A stretch of 64,000 nucleotides of DNA from Lachnospiraceae bacterium (GCA_014804755.1 JAAUZE010000025.1:62001-126000); one strand, 5' to 3'. Counted from the first letter of the stretch, positions 33,348-42,909 are shown. Notes: generated from the letters alone by a model not told the origin. Made by a program: numbers and translations.

Positions 33348-35303
33348 TTATGGTATATCTGCGAAAGATTCACATTCAAACCACTCCGGTTCCTCTCCAT
33401 CATAGGATGAAACCAGACTTTCATACTCCTCATCACTCTGTAGGCTGTACCGGGCTTCTTTGTTACCTTCTAAATAATAGTAATCATAATATAAATCGGA
33501 ATCAGAGCCTGATTCCCGGATAAAATGAATCAATTCATGTTCTTTTCCGTCTTCGGTAAAAGTATAGTATCTTCCTTCTTCACCGTCATAGTTCTGTCCC
33601 CATTCGACAATTCCATTATCATATACGAAAAAGGACATATGGGTTGTATGGGTTATCAGTATGTCATAACAGATTAGCTTTTCATCCTGAACTCCCAATA
33701 TGTACACCACTTTACTAGGGCCGCTATACATCTTGAAGACAAGTTCCGGATCGCCATCGTTATTTACATCCACAAGTGAGAAGCTTTTCCAAAAATGATC
33801 ATCATACTCTACCCTGTCATCAAAATATGTCAGTTCCGTATCATAGCCATAACCTTCCGGCATAAAGGGATTTTCTACACTGATCTCATTCAGCAAAAAA
33901 GCCGCATACAGAGGATGGATATCAAAATCTGACAGGTATGCCTTTGCGCTTTCATGAGTAGTTTCCGTGTCAATCTCCCATTCAATGGAATATTTTTTCC
34001 CTGAAGCATTATATAAGGCAGATGCCTTGCCGCACAGCACGGTTTTGCCATTCTCGTCGTAAAGTCCGGTAAATTCAACCTGTTGGCAATCAAAATCCTC
34101 GCCATTATCCAGATATTTTAACCCATATGCCTCCGCTATAAGCCATTCCATACTGTATGTGTTTGCAACCACATAATTAGCCGTACCATCTACAAATTCA
34201 GCCTGAATTCTCGTAAAAATCTCAATACCGTCCCTCATCTCAACCAACAGGGAATAAATGCACCCGGCATCTTTATCGATCAGATAATCCTTTGAGAAAC
34301 GAACCTCCGTTTTCTCCGAAGACTGAATGCAAATGGCATAGCCCTCTGTTTTCACGGCAGGATCATCCACAAAACATGTATATACACGGATACCATCCCT
34401 ATCATATTCACAGACACAATCTTTATAAAATATTTCCATTTCGTTATCATCACTTCTGACATAACGCAGAAAAAAACTACCCATTTCTGCTTTCGGCGCA
34501 GATTCGGAGGCTGATTGCTCTTCATTTCCTGCCATAAATTCCGTTGTCGATTCATAAAAATCTTCTGCCTGCTGCGGTATATCCTCGGAATTTGTTTTGT
34601 TACGGCTGCTGATTATCAGCCCCAGTACCCAGAACAAGCTCATAATGAGAATGATAGCAATAATAAAAGCTGCTTTCCGCATATCTGTAGATTTTTTCCC
34701 TATGGCGAAACTATGGGACTTGGGAGGCGTGACACGCTTTTCTACTTTCAACATTTCATTTTGTGATACTCGCATCTCATTTTGCACCTCCGGAAGATCA
34801 TGCATACAAAATGAAACAAAATCTCTATCCAGCGTCTCTCCGTTTGCCTCCATATTTTGTCGGGCAATTTTTTCATAATACTCCAGTTCATGGATCAATA
34901 TAGGAATCTCTCTTCCAAATTTGTCTTTCAACAAACCCGATGCATGAATATCCTGTACGACAGCAACAAGCAGATTCACAAACTTTTCTATAATATCATC
35001 TTCACTATCCCATAAATCCTGCTCTGTGATCCACTCCCTGATATTCTCCGCCGTATCCCCCAGCCCCAAACACATTTCTTCATTTTGCAGCCAAAAGGCA
35101 TAATTCCATCTCGCCTCTTGCTCATCAGAAGCCTTTGTGATACTTTTTTGTACTTGTCTTTCAGTATTATAACCTAATACTGCCACCGGACGGCGGGGAT
35201 CATCTTCTTCACAAAACACATACAGCGAGATAGCATAGATATCGTCTTCTTGCCATTCGGATATTTTTTGTTCTATTAACCATTCTGATACTCTATGAAA
35301 CAT
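33348..35303 (-). CDS. Unknown membrane-anchored protein with two soluble domains
   Basis: 651 residues. A cytosolic N-terminal domain of about 200 residues (MFHRVSEWLIEQKISEWQED...) is followed by one membrane helix (AAFIIAIILIMSLFWVLGLII, about 213-233) and a large outside domain. That domain contains DVNNDGDPELVFK near 500, a calcium-type aspartate loop common in clostridial surface proteins. AGAGGG is seven bases before the ATG. No family recognised. Lies in the AT-rich accessory stretch beside an Xre remnant and upstream recombinase fragment. Confidence 0.7.
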   Translation of the reverse strand: MFHRVSEWLIEQKISEWQEDDIYAISLYVFCEEDDPRRPVAVLGYNTERQVQKSITKASDEQEARWNYAFWLQNEEMCLGLGDTAENIREWITEQDLWDSEDDIIEKFVNLLVAVVQDIHASGLLKDKFGREIPILIHELEYYEKIARQNMEANGETLDRDFVSFCMHDLPEVQNEMRVSQNEMLKVEKRVTPPKSHSFAIGKKSTDMRKAAFIIAIILIMSLFWVLGLIISSRNKTNSEDIPQQAEDFYESTTEFMAGNEEQSASESAPKAEMGSFFLRYVRSDDNEMEIFYKDCVCEYDRDGIRVYTCFVDDPAVKTEGYAICIQSSEKTEVRFSKDYLIDKDAGCIYSLLVEMRDGIEIFTRIQAEFVDGTANYVVANTYSMEWLIAEAYGLKYLDNGEDFDCQQVEFTGLYDENGKTVLCGKASALYNASGKKYSIEWEIDTETTHESAKAYLSDFDIHPLYAAFLLNEISVENPFMPEGYGYDTELTYFDDRVEYDDHFWKSFSLVDVNNDGDPELVFKMYSGPSKVVYILGVQDEKLICYDILITHTTHMSFFVYDNGIVEWGQNYDGEEGRYYTFTEDGKEHELIHFIRESGSDSDLYYDYYYLEGNKEARYSLQSDEEYESLVSSYDGEEPEWFECESFADIP

Positions 35304-35391
35304 CACTTAACCCTCTTGTAAACCATAATTCCCTTGCTGAAATAATTATATATTCTGCGATAATTAAAATCAATAAACCACTTGTAAACCT

Positions 35392-35583
35392 AAAGATATG
35401 CAGGAGTTGTTAGGTCACCCTGATGTAAGTACTACCATGAATGTTTACGCCCACACCACATGAAAGGCGAAGCGGCGTTCCGCCAAGCTCTTGGATAAGG
35501 TGGTCAGGCAGCAACAAAAGATTTCCCTTGTAAATGCTCATAAGGGCAAAAACAAGGGAAAATACAAATCTTTCACAGTATGA
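35392..35583 (+). pseudogene. Tyrosine recombinase (integrase) C-terminal remnant
   Basis: Plus-strand reading gives DMQELLGHPDVSTTMNVYAH, with the conserved LGH and catalytic tyrosine in NVYAH. After TT an in-frame TGA (35461-35463) is followed by KAKRRSAKLLDKVV and a lysine-rich end stopping at 35581. Everything before the last 20 or so active-site residues is missing. It marks a lost mobile element. The gap 35304-35682 otherwise holds only AT-rich sequence with several copies of CTTGTAAA and CAAGGGAA. Confidence 0.8.
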
Positions 35584-35682
35584 AGGCTTGAAAACTTTGA
35601 AAACAAGGGAAGTTCATAAAATACTTATATAAACCAGAATCTGTCAATATCTTTTGCTTAGATAAAATTTCAAGTTTTATTT

Positions 35683-36465
35683 CTAGGAACTCACTATTAG
35701 ACTATTGAGTTCCTTAATTTTATATCCAACATCTTCAGGGCAATGTGCATCAGACGAAGTAATGATTTTCACATTATTCTTTTTCAATATTCTAAGCAGT
35801 TCTTCATTCATACCAAGTGAAGCGGTTTCAGGACATCTTCTGGCGACTCCGCTATTTTGATCTGCATACATATTACTTTTTGAGAGTTCCTTAGCTAAAC
35901 TCTCATAGTAGTCTGATAGTGAATACGATGGTTTATGACCGAATAATTTTATTGCATCCGGATGACCGATACCGTCAAATATTCTACTCTTTGCCAATAA
36001 AATAGAATCCTCAAAATATCTACGATATATTTTATCAACATCAAGCCCCGCCCAATGCTCGGCTTTATGATCGAAAGCAAAATCATCAACAAAATGAATG
36101 CTTCCCAATAAAAAATCAAAGCCTTTACCCTTTGTAAGTTCAGAAGTAAAGCTTTCAAACTCTTTGAAATAGCATATTTCAAGACCAAACTTGATTTCTA
36201 CCGGAAACTGCTCGTTTCTGACTCGTTCGATAAGTTCCAAATAGTCTGCAAGTTTATGCACACCTGCATTTCTACGAAACCATGCATCTACATATTCACT
36301 ATATGCACACACAGAATCATACATTGGAATAAACTCTTCAAATCTATAACAATGCTCAAGCAGACGTATTTCATCAATCTCCATTTCAACTGCTTTACTT
36401 ACAAATTGATTTATCCAATCAAGCGTGTACGCTCCACGTTCAATATGAATATGTCCATCTATCAT
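35683..36465 (-). CDS. PHP-domain phosphoesterase (histidinol-phosphatase-like)
   Basis: 260-residue PHP protein: metal-binding MIDGHIHIERG at the start, GLEICYF near 95, LGSIHFVDDFAF near 120, GHPDAIK near 164, and TSSDAHCPEDVG near 240. These match HisK-type histidinol phosphatases, but no his genes are near, so it may act on another phosphate ester. GGGGGGAG precedes the ATG. Intact gene within the accessory stretch. Confidence 0.82.
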   Translation of the reverse strand: MIDGHIHIERGAYTLDWINQFVSKAVEMEIDEIRLLEHCYRFEEFIPMYDSVCAYSEYVDAWFRRNAGVHKLADYLELIERVRNEQFPVEIKFGLEICYFKEFESFTSELTKGKGFDFLLGSIHFVDDFAFDHKAEHWAGLDVDKIYRRYFEDSILLAKSRIFDGIGHPDAIKLFGHKPSYSLSDYYESLAKELSKSNMYADQNSGVARRCPETASLGMNEELLRILKKNNVKIITSSDAHCPEDVGYKIKELNSLIVSS

Positions 36466-36512
36466 TTTTCTCCCCCCTGTGCAGATAAAAAAGGAATTTT
36501 ATTTCTATCAAA

Positions 36513-37976
36513 TTATCCGAAATATTCTTCCATTCCTGTGAGCACTGGTGTCTCTTCCCCGCATTCCGGACAGGTATAAGTCCCGAAATAGTAACAGAGC
36601 CTCTCTTTCCCCTCACTGTCCTCTATCAGGTCAAACAGCTGAAACAGCCACTGCTTCACATCCTCTAGGCTCTCCCCGTCCCAGCTCTTCGAAGGCTGTT
36701 TTGCTACCTGAATCTTCTCAGACGGCTCACAATATCCGAACTCAATCTCCTCATCGCAGTTTTCGCAGAACGGACAGACAATATAGCAGGATTCCATTCC
36801 GGAGAGAAACAGCATATAGGCCAGCTTTTGCTGCCCCAAAATCGCCGTGACCGCAATCGCAAATTCCCGCCTCCAACTGACTGCTTTCTCTCGGACATAG
36901 TCCATGTATTCGGCCAAAAATCTGATTGTCATATCGCGGATCTGTGACATAGCATTCCGGTAGTTCTCATACACATGTTCCTCCCCCGGTTTCTCACCAT
37001 AGATATCCGTGGCAAGGCAGCTTCCCGCTGCCATGATCCCCTGAAACAGCCAGTCTGCATCTTTCTCTTTTTCCCAGCCCTCCATAAGTTTCGCCAGATA
37101 GGGCAGAACCAGCCAGGTTGCCCGATAAAAACTCATCTGATGGTAGAGATTTTCAAAAAGATTATCGAAAGCAATCTCGTAATTTGTTTTTACAGCTTTT
37201 TCCAGCCGACGCAGTTTGAAGGTCTCCGGTGCTTCCTCTCTCTTTCCCATCAATATCGCTATGTACTCACTCACATTGCCGTAAGCCCCTCTATAAACCT
37301 CCCACAGCGGCGAATCCGAACTTTCCAGAGTATCATACTTCCTAGCACAGGAACTCTGCTCCCTTTCGATCGGCTTAAACAGCACATTCTCCCTGCACTG
37401 CTCCTTCGTTTTCTTCTTTTTGGAACCCGCCTTTTCCGCTTTCTGCCTCTCTCTCAAAATATGTTCTGGCAGATGGATCTCCGGAATCCAATAGCAATTC
37501 ATAAAACAGCTGGCATCCTTGATCATTGTGCCCTCTAGAGAAAGTCTTTTTAAGCGAAACAGCTTCAAAATCTCCTCCATGTGTTCGAGTCCTGCACAAT
37601 AGTGCAAACTGAGATTTTTTAAGCTTGTCACCTTTCCCAGATCAGCGCAGTCAATCACACCGCATCCCGAAATTTCCAGATCCTCCAACGCAATACAGGT
37701 CCTCAAAAAAGAAAAATCTTTGATCGGCATTGCAGATATCGTCAATTTCTTAAGCCTTGACATCTTACCGATCATACTGAAATCACCCTCTGTGATTTCC
37801 AGCCGTTCTGGAATATTGTCATTATAAGGATCGATCAGTCTCTGATAAGTTGGTCTGCCGCCGCAGGAAAGATTCTTCACTTTCTGGAAATCATACATAG
37901 TTTCCGGTATCCTGCCGAGGCTCTGGGCAACACAAGTGAGCAGCGTGAGATCTATTTTGATTTTTGTCTGTTCCAT
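36513..37976 (-). CDS. Leucine-rich-repeat protein with C-terminal zinc ribbon
   Basis: 487 residues. Four or five leucine-rich repeats (about 60-170: LKKLTISAMPIKDFSFLRT, LEDLEISGCGVIDCADLG, LKNLSLHYCAGLEHM) and a basic linker with KAGSKKKKTKEQ. A helical domain of about 220 residues follows, then two cysteine pairs, CPFC and CPEC, likely holding zinc. No signal peptide. The helical part resembles proteins found in polymorphic-toxin immunity arrays. Eleven bases before the DUF2185-DUF4241 gene's end, so the two are co-transcribed. Confidence 0.65.
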   Translation of the reverse strand: MEQTKIKIDLTLLTCVAQSLGRIPETMYDFQKVKNLSCGGRPTYQRLIDPYNDNIPERLEITEGDFSMIGKMSRLKKLTISAMPIKDFSFLRTCIALEDLEISGCGVIDCADLGKVTSLKNLSLHYCAGLEHMEEILKLFRLKRLSLEGTMIKDASCFMNCYWIPEIHLPEHILRERQKAEKAGSKKKKTKEQCRENVLFKPIEREQSSCARKYDTLESSDSPLWEVYRGAYGNVSEYIAILMGKREEAPETFKLRRLEKAVKTNYEIAFDNLFENLYHQMSFYRATWLVLPYLAKLMEGWEKEKDADWLFQGIMAAGSCLATDIYGEKPGEEHVYENYRNAMSQIRDMTIRFLAEYMDYVREKAVSWRREFAIAVTAILGQQKLAYMLFLSGMESCYIVCPFCENCDEEIEFGYCEPSEKIQVAKQPSKSWDGESLEDVKQWLFQLFDLIEDSEGKERLCYYFGTYTCPECGEETPVLTGMEEYFG

Positions 37977-37986
37977 CTCTCTCCAC

Positions 37987-39090
37987 CTAAAAATACTCCG
38001 GGTTCATAAATAGCGCCACCAGACAGGCAGGCTCTCCTTCTTCATCCAGTCCCCAATATCCGCTGTATATACCATCCCCCATACCGCTGGCAAACATGAG
38101 CATACTGTGCCCTGTCTCCGGCAGTTTCCATTCCAGAAAACTCCCACCCTGGTTCTGTACCTCCGGATGAGCTTCATAACTTTTCTGAAAAAGGGCCTTA
38201 AAATAATCCGTATACTTGTTCTTTCCCGGATTTTCCTTCTGCCAGTTTTCAAAAAATACCCGATATTCTTCCGAAATCTGCGCATCCGCAATACAGGCAA
38301 GCCCTGTATCCACACCGAAAAAAGTGAAAACGCCCGGTTTCCCGAGATCCGCTCTCTCTTTCCCTTTCGGCATGGCAACCTCATAACTGACAGCCTGTTT
38401 ATCACTGATCAGAAGCCTCGCCGCCGCAAACCGCAGCCCGACAATTCGGGACCGGCAGAGAGACAGCTCCACCGGATAACTCCCGGCCGGAATCTTTTTC
38501 GCCAGAACAGTCTCATATTTGCTGCCAAGATAGGCAAGCGGATCAGCCAACACCACTTCTCCAGTAGGTATATCCACATTCCTAACTGTAAATACATCTG
38601 TCTTTTCGCTTTTTGTAAATAAGCTAAGAAAGAACTCCGGCGGATAGGTTTCTTTGTTCAAAAATTTCAGGTTCTTCTCAAAAGCGATCTGTGCCGGATG
38701 CTTCACTGGCTCCCTGATCTCTTTTCCGCTTTTTGTATCCACAAAATATTTTCCGGTTTTGTCACTACGGAATTCCAGATCACTTCCCATCGGCATATAA
38801 AACACATTTGCCACCGCAGGCTCGATATCGATCAGGGTATTGAAATCCACAATCGCCATATTATTTGCATTGTTCACATATTCCTGTGAATCTTTATCAC
38901 CGAAAGCCACCCAGCCGTTCCCCTGGCCGGCATCCTGTCTGAACATCCATTTCAGTTTTGAAGTACCGTTTAAGATCGATTTAGTGACAATAGTCCCACC
39001 TGCACCTTTGATATAAGGTTTCTTCTCCGCCTGCCTGTCCGGCTGGTTTTCTTCCGATTTCTCTGCTTTCTTTTTTCCAAATAATCCCAT
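37987..39090 (-). CDS. DUF2185-DUF4241 fusion protein, immunity-like
   Basis: 367 residues. DUF2185 occupies about 30-115 (GGTIVTKSILNGTSKLKWMF ... NNMAIVDFNTLIDIEPAVAN). DUF4241 occupies about 190-367 (YPVELSLCRSRIVGLRFAAARL ... FASGMGDGIYSGYWGLDEEG ... MNPEYF). Both domains are common as immunity proteins in bacterial toxin systems. The ATG at 39090 has GAGGAG. First gene of a pair with the LRR-zinc-ribbon protein. No toxin gene is present. Confidence 0.8.
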   Translation of the reverse strand: MGLFGKKKAEKSEENQPDRQAEKKPYIKGAGGTIVTKSILNGTSKLKWMFRQDAGQGNGWVAFGDKDSQEYVNNANNMAIVDFNTLIDIEPAVANVFYMPMGSDLEFRSDKTGKYFVDTKSGKEIREPVKHPAQIAFEKNLKFLNKETYPPEFFLSLFTKSEKTDVFTVRNVDIPTGEVVLADPLAYLGSKYETVLAKKIPAGSYPVELSLCRSRIVGLRFAAARLLISDKQAVSYEVAMPKGKERADLGKPGVFTFFGVDTGLACIADAQISEEYRVFFENWQKENPGKNKYTDYFKALFQKSYEAHPEVQNQGGSFLEWKLPETGHSMLMFASGMGDGIYSGYWGLDEEGEPACLVALFMNPEYF

Positions 39091-39180
39091 ATGCTTTCTC
39101 CTCAACTATACGCTTTGACGCTGTGTTACTTATTCAGTTGTAATTATGGTAATGATTGTTTAGACAAACCGGAATTCTGT

Positions 39181-39306
39181 CTATTTACTTTTCCGCTTTA
39201 CGTCGTCCATTTCTGCAATAAGTTCAGCTAACGGACGATATTCACCACCCCACCATTCAAAGACGTGCATGCCTTCATCTTCAAGTACTGATTCTGTAAG
39301 TGTCAT
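39181..39306 (-). CDS. 41-residue ORF or gene fragment
   Basis: ATG TCA-strand frame reading MTLTESVLEDEGMHVFEWWG then GEYRPLAELIAEMDDVKRKSK and TAG. It looks like the C-terminal end of a larger protein; no ribosome binding site precedes it and a stop lies six codons upstream. It is the only coding-like content of the 281-bp gap 39091-39371. Confidence 0.3.
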   Translation of the reverse strand: MTLTESVLEDEGMHVFEWWGGEYRPLAELIAEMDDVKRKSK

Positions 39307-39371
39307 AACAGTCTTGTAGATTCATCTAACTATCGCACCCCATTCTTTCCCTCGGATGCTTTTACCCAGTA

Positions 39372-40457
39372 TTATGATACTCCCGATTCGAGTATTTCTA
39401 TTCTCGGAACGTCACAGTCTATCTCCATCCACGCCCCGGTAGGAAGTATAGTCATAGGCGTTCTGTGAATGCAATCCACATTTTCCAATATGACCATGTC
39501 CGGTCTGTGTACTTCCTTACAGATAACCTTTATGATTGTTTCCTCATTGTCCTCATCCAGAGGGCCTGTGATCACAGCCTTCGCCTTATCAAAAACTCCG
39601 GCCGCGGCAAATGCACGAAGTTCATGTAATCCGGCTAATTTACTGCCGTAAATGCTTCCGTGTTCCAACACGATAATGGAATCTTCCCATATATCGGGAC
39701 CTGGGAAATACTTCGTCCCCATAATCTGCCAAAGAGGGCCTCCGCAAACCGCGATAACATGGCCTCTGACTCTTCCGGACCCCTGCAATACCTTGTAGCC
39801 GGTTCCGGGTGTCCAGGGAATTATATCTTTCGGATCATCAATCTCATCATTATCCAAAAAGCGTTCATATTGAACTTCTTTCGATCCCTCTTTGACGGTG
39901 TATGTTGTAGTCCAGTCAATCGGCGTGTTCTTTTCCGCAGGTTTAATTTCGCCGATTACCTCATTTGAAAACAATGTCCGTCTGATTGCCGCTTCCGTAT
40001 ACTCATCAAGTTTCCCTGGCTGTGCGAGTGGGGTCAGAACAGTGGGACCGTAATAAGCACGGACACCTGCATATGCAAAAACAGCCATCCATGTAGCAAT
40101 ATCGGAAAAACCCATAAATACCTTGGGATGATCATGAATGACCTGCGAATCGATATACGGAAGAACACGATAGGAATCATCTCCACCCTGATTACAGATA
40201 ATCCCTTTGATGGAATCATCCTTCAAAGCCCACATCAAATCCTCGGCTCTTTTCTCAGGATGCTCATAAAGATACTCGCTCCCTCTAAGCGCATTGGGAG
40301 TTTCAACAACTTTTACATTAAAGATTTTTTCGAATCTCCTTTTACCCAGCATATACCGGGGAATCATATCTTCATCTCCGGCACGGCCACCTGAAATTGA
40401 AATAAATGCTACTGTATCACCCTCGTTCAATTTGGGCGGAATGATTAGATTTTTCAT
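39372..40457 (-). CDS. S66 family peptidase (LD-carboxypeptidase / MccF-like)
   Basis: Cytosolic serine peptidase of 361 residues. Nucleophile S118 in GFSDIATWM; the S66 N-terminal domain has LNEGDTVAFISISG and LKDDSIKGIICNQGGDDSYR, and the C-terminal domain holds the Glu and His partners (ILEHGSIYGS). MccF members cleave the amide bond in microcin C-type peptide-nucleotides, giving immunity; others trim peptidoglycan tetrapeptides. The length and neighbourhood favour the MccF side. AAAGGAGG precedes the ATG. Confidence 0.82.
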   Translation of the reverse strand: MKNLIIPPKLNEGDTVAFISISGGRAGDEDMIPRYMLGKRRFEKIFNVKVVETPNALRGSEYLYEHPEKRAEDLMWALKDDSIKGIICNQGGDDSYRVLPYIDSQVIHDHPKVFMGFSDIATWMAVFAYAGVRAYYGPTVLTPLAQPGKLDEYTEAAIRRTLFSNEVIGEIKPAEKNTPIDWTTTYTVKEGSKEVQYERFLDNDEIDDPKDIIPWTPGTGYKVLQGSGRVRGHVIAVCGGPLWQIMGTKYFPGPDIWEDSIIVLEHGSIYGSKLAGLHELRAFAAAGVFDKAKAVITGPLDEDNEETIIKVICKEVHRPDMVILENVDCIHRTPMTILPTGAWMEIDCDVPRIEILESGVS

Positions 40458-40506
40458 TTTGCTTCCTCCTTTCAAATTTCGATTGAACACTAATAGAATA
40501 CCACAA

Positions 40507-40746
40507 TCACACTCTTATTTCTATCAAAGTTTCATTAGATTTCTTCTTCCCTTTCAAGCCTTTTACGAGGGTCTTTTTCCTCTCCAGCATACTTTTTATC
40601 TGGCTGGTTTTTTCTTTCTTTTGATTATATTCTAATGCGTTATACTTCTTTAATAGATGCCCTGCCGTATCCTTGTATTCTAAAAATATAGGATTATGAC
40701 AATCGTACCACTCACCTGCCAAACATTTTTCCAGCTCATTTTTCAT
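40507..40746 (-). pseudogene. Truncated maltose/galactoside acetyltransferase (Mac domain only)
   Basis: 79 residues. The first 55 match the N-terminal Mac domain of sugar O-acetyltransferases (CLAGEWYDCHNPIFLEYKD, HLLKKYNALEY), then the sequence becomes lysine-rich and the left-handed beta-helix that carries catalysis is absent. It ends 50 bp before the S66 start. Probably a dead 3'-deleted gene. Confidence 0.6.
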
Positions 40747-40969
40747 TATATATCACCTCATTTTCTTTTTCGGGTGGTTGATGGCTTTGTGTTATTACAT
40801 CATCCTACTTTATATAGAGCAACCACACAATACAAATTTTCTTTAAAGATAAAGTTCCTGAAGATGCTGTGAGCAGTACATTGGATCATTAGAGCAGAGA
40901 GTTGTCCAAGGATGTCTTTTCACGGCAAAAAAACTGAAACAGATACTGGTTGTTACCCTATTGACATGA

Positions 40970-40975
40970 TATAAT
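40970..40975 (+). promoter_or_regulatory. Extended -10 box ahead of the LysM gene
   Basis: TATAAT preceded by TGA, about 58 bp upstream of the LysM start. No good -35 at 17 bases. The rest of 40747-41033 shows no gene. Confidence 0.45.
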
Positions 40976-41033
40976 CATAATGATTTTTTTCTTTTGAAGC
41001 AACGCGATATTCTATATCAAGAAAGGGATTCAA

Positions 41034-41990
41034 ATGAGAAAATGTCATAAGCATATCCGAATGATCAGCATTGTTTTATCCATACTCATTTTTCTATGCA
41101 ATAAAACAGTAGCATTTGGAAATGAGGAAACGGAAACCGTATATTATTATATTGTGCAGCCCGGAGATTATTTGTGGAAGATCAGTAACGAACTATATGG
41201 GGACGGCAGCCTTTGGAGCCGTCTTTATCATAATAATCATCAAATAGCCGATCCCTCATTGATCTTTCCGGGGATGCTGCTGGAGATTCCCTATTATGTA
41301 TATCCGGAACATGCAGATGAACGTTTTATGACATGGACAAGGAAAGCAACGAATTCCCATTGGCTTTTCGAAGAATATGGCTATGTCCATTTTAATGGTA
41401 AGAGTAATGAATTTCCGGAAAATACAGCAGCGGAAGCCCTACAGGCGCTTCGCGATGGAAATGCGGATGTCTGGTTAGGCGATTTGAATACGCCAAGGAT
41501 ACTGACAGAGGAAGAAAAGGAACATTATCGAAAAATGGACAGCCGCAATATCCTCTATAGCTATGAAATAGAGCGCGGTTTTCCCGATGACCGTTGGTAT
41601 TCACTGACAGGATATAAGGGCCGCAAATGGCTGGTCATTGAAAATCTTGAAAGGGGCTCCGGTCAGGAATTCTACTGTTTTCGAATTAAGTCCATTCCCG
41701 GAAAAAACACAGAAATAGAAAAAATCATTTATTGTGAACAAATCCATGGAGCCGGCGGCAAATTATATCTGGCACTGGACGACGGAATTACAGTTTGGAT
41801 CATGACCAAGGAAACAAACGGAAGAATCGTCGGAATCGCCGGAGATTTCCGAGGTACAATCTATATTGGCGGAAATTTCTATTATGAAAAACAGCAAAAT
41901 GGCACGATTGAAGAATTCTATCAAAGTTATTCAACCCACGGAACCGGAACTGACCGTGCAGAAGGAGCAACAGGGTCTTACCCCTATTAG
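41034..41990 (+). CDS. Secreted LysM-domain protein
   Basis: 318 residues. A signal peptide (about 1-28, MISIVLSILIFLCNKTVAFG) and one LysM domain (about 37-85: YYIVQPGDYLWKISNELYGD, PSLIFPGMLLEIP) for peptidoglycan binding. The 230-residue C-terminal domain is unrecognised and lacks visible catalytic motifs. AGAAAGGG precedes the ATG. Isolated plus-strand gene in the accessory stretch. Confidence 0.82.
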   Translation: MRKCHKHIRMISIVLSILIFLCNKTVAFGNEETETVYYYIVQPGDYLWKISNELYGDGSLWSRLYHNNHQIADPSLIFPGMLLEIPYYVYPEHADERFMTWTRKATNSHWLFEEYGYVHFNGKSNEFPENTAAEALQALRDGNADVWLGDLNTPRILTEEEKEHYRKMDSRNILYSYEIERGFPDDRWYSLTGYKGRKWLVIENLERGSGQEFYCFRIKSIPGKNTEIEKIIYCEQIHGAGGKLYLALDDGITVWIMTKETNGRIVGIAGDFRGTIYIGGNFYYEKQQNGTIEEFYQSYSTHGTGTDRAEGATGSYPY

Positions 41991-41995
41991 TGTCA

Positions 41996-42039
41996 GAGCC
42001 AATTTGACCGGTCGAACATCTTCCCGATAAAATTGGCTC
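41996..42039. terminator. Hairpin between LysM and Fic genes
   Basis: GAGCCAATTT pairs with AAATTGGCTC over a 24-nt loop. It lies directly after the LysM stop and may end that transcript, though no T-run follows. Confidence 0.4.
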
Positions 42040-42090
42040 CAGAAATCTACTTCATCGCGTCAATCTTGAAACTGAAATCTTTTGACAACA

Positions 42091-42831
42091 TTACATAAAA
42101 TATTTACACTTCTCCAGATAAAACTGCTGCTCTTTCTCAAAGAGATTCACCAGTTTATCCAAATTTTTTTCTTCTCTGAATCCTTTCAACGCATCCAGAT
42201 ATTCATTTCTGTTTACATCTTCAATCACAATCGGCAAAATTTCATTTTTCAAACATTCTCTAAAAAGAATCAGTCTTCCCGTCCTTCCGTTTCCATCCTG
42301 AAACGGATGAATGTTTTCATATCTTGCATGAAACTCCGCTAATATAGAAATATTAATGTCCTGATTATGATACCACTCCATTAACAAATCCATTTCCCGG
42401 ACAACATTTTCCGGTCTTGCTGTCTGGTACATTCCGATCATATTAGGACGCTGCTTATAATCACCAATCGCGTATCCATTGGCACGATCTTCAAACACGC
42501 CGGACTTCAGTTCATAGTGAAATTGCTTTATCATCTCCTGCGTCAATGGCTCATCCAACGTATCCAGCATCTTATTGAACATGAGAAAATGTCCATTCAT
42601 TTCCTCAACATCTTTTGCTCTGTAACAATTATCTGACTTTGGTAACATTCCATGATCAAATAAAGAAGCCGTCTGTTCCTCAGACAAAGTACTACCCTCA
42701 ATCTTATTTGAATTATAAGCAAGTACCCGCTGCGCATATGCGTACACACCGGAACGGTCGAATTTTTCTTTTTCTATTTTATATCTTTCTATGAGAAAAT
42801 CTAAAAATTCTTTATTCTTGTGATCACTCAT
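42091..42831 (-). CDS. Fic family protein
   Basis: 246 residues with the Fic motif HPFQDGNGRTGR starting at H175, intact for AMP transfer. An N-terminal helix has SNKIEGSTLSEEQT (about 47-60), close to the inhibitory S/T-xxxE/N-G type. It probably AMPylates a cytosolic target and is self-inhibited. The ATG at 42831 lies six bases after AAAGGTG. No antitoxin gene is adjacent; it sits directly downstream of two tRNA-Leu genes and their terminator. Confidence 0.88.
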   Translation of the reverse strand: MSDHKNKEFLDFLIERYKIEKEKFDRSGVYAYAQRVLAYNSNKIEGSTLSEEQTASLFDHGMLPKSDNCYRAKDVEEMNGHFLMFNKMLDTLDEPLTQEMIKQFHYELKSGVFEDRANGYAIGDYKQRPNMIGMYQTARPENVVREMDLLMEWYHNQDINISILAEFHARYENIHPFQDGNGRTGRLILFRECLKNEILPIVIEDVNRNEYLDALKGFREEKNLDKLVNLFEKEQQFYLEKCKYFM

Positions 42832-42854
42832 ATTGTTCACCTTTCTTACAAAAA

Positions 42855-42904
42855 CAAAAAGCGGTATAAAATCAAGGTTTTCTTCCTTGATCTATACCAC
42901 TTTA
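42855..42904 (-). terminator. Terminator of the tRNA-Leu pair
   Basis: Long stem on the minus strand: AAGTGGTATA plus GATCAAGG pair with CCTTGATT and TATACCGCTT over a short A-rich loop, followed by TTTTTGTTTTTG. Confidence 0.85.
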
Positions 42905-42909
42905 TTTAC

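Noticed and set aside
33242-33436. 64-codon basic ORF over the Xre remnant
   Set aside because: It is a different frame of the remnant and of the neighbouring gene's end, with no ribosome binding site.
35304-35640. Repeated CTTGTAAA and CAAGGGAA words as attachment sites
   Set aside because: Short, AT-rich and partly inside the recombinase remnant; no matching partner copy at the other end of the island was found.
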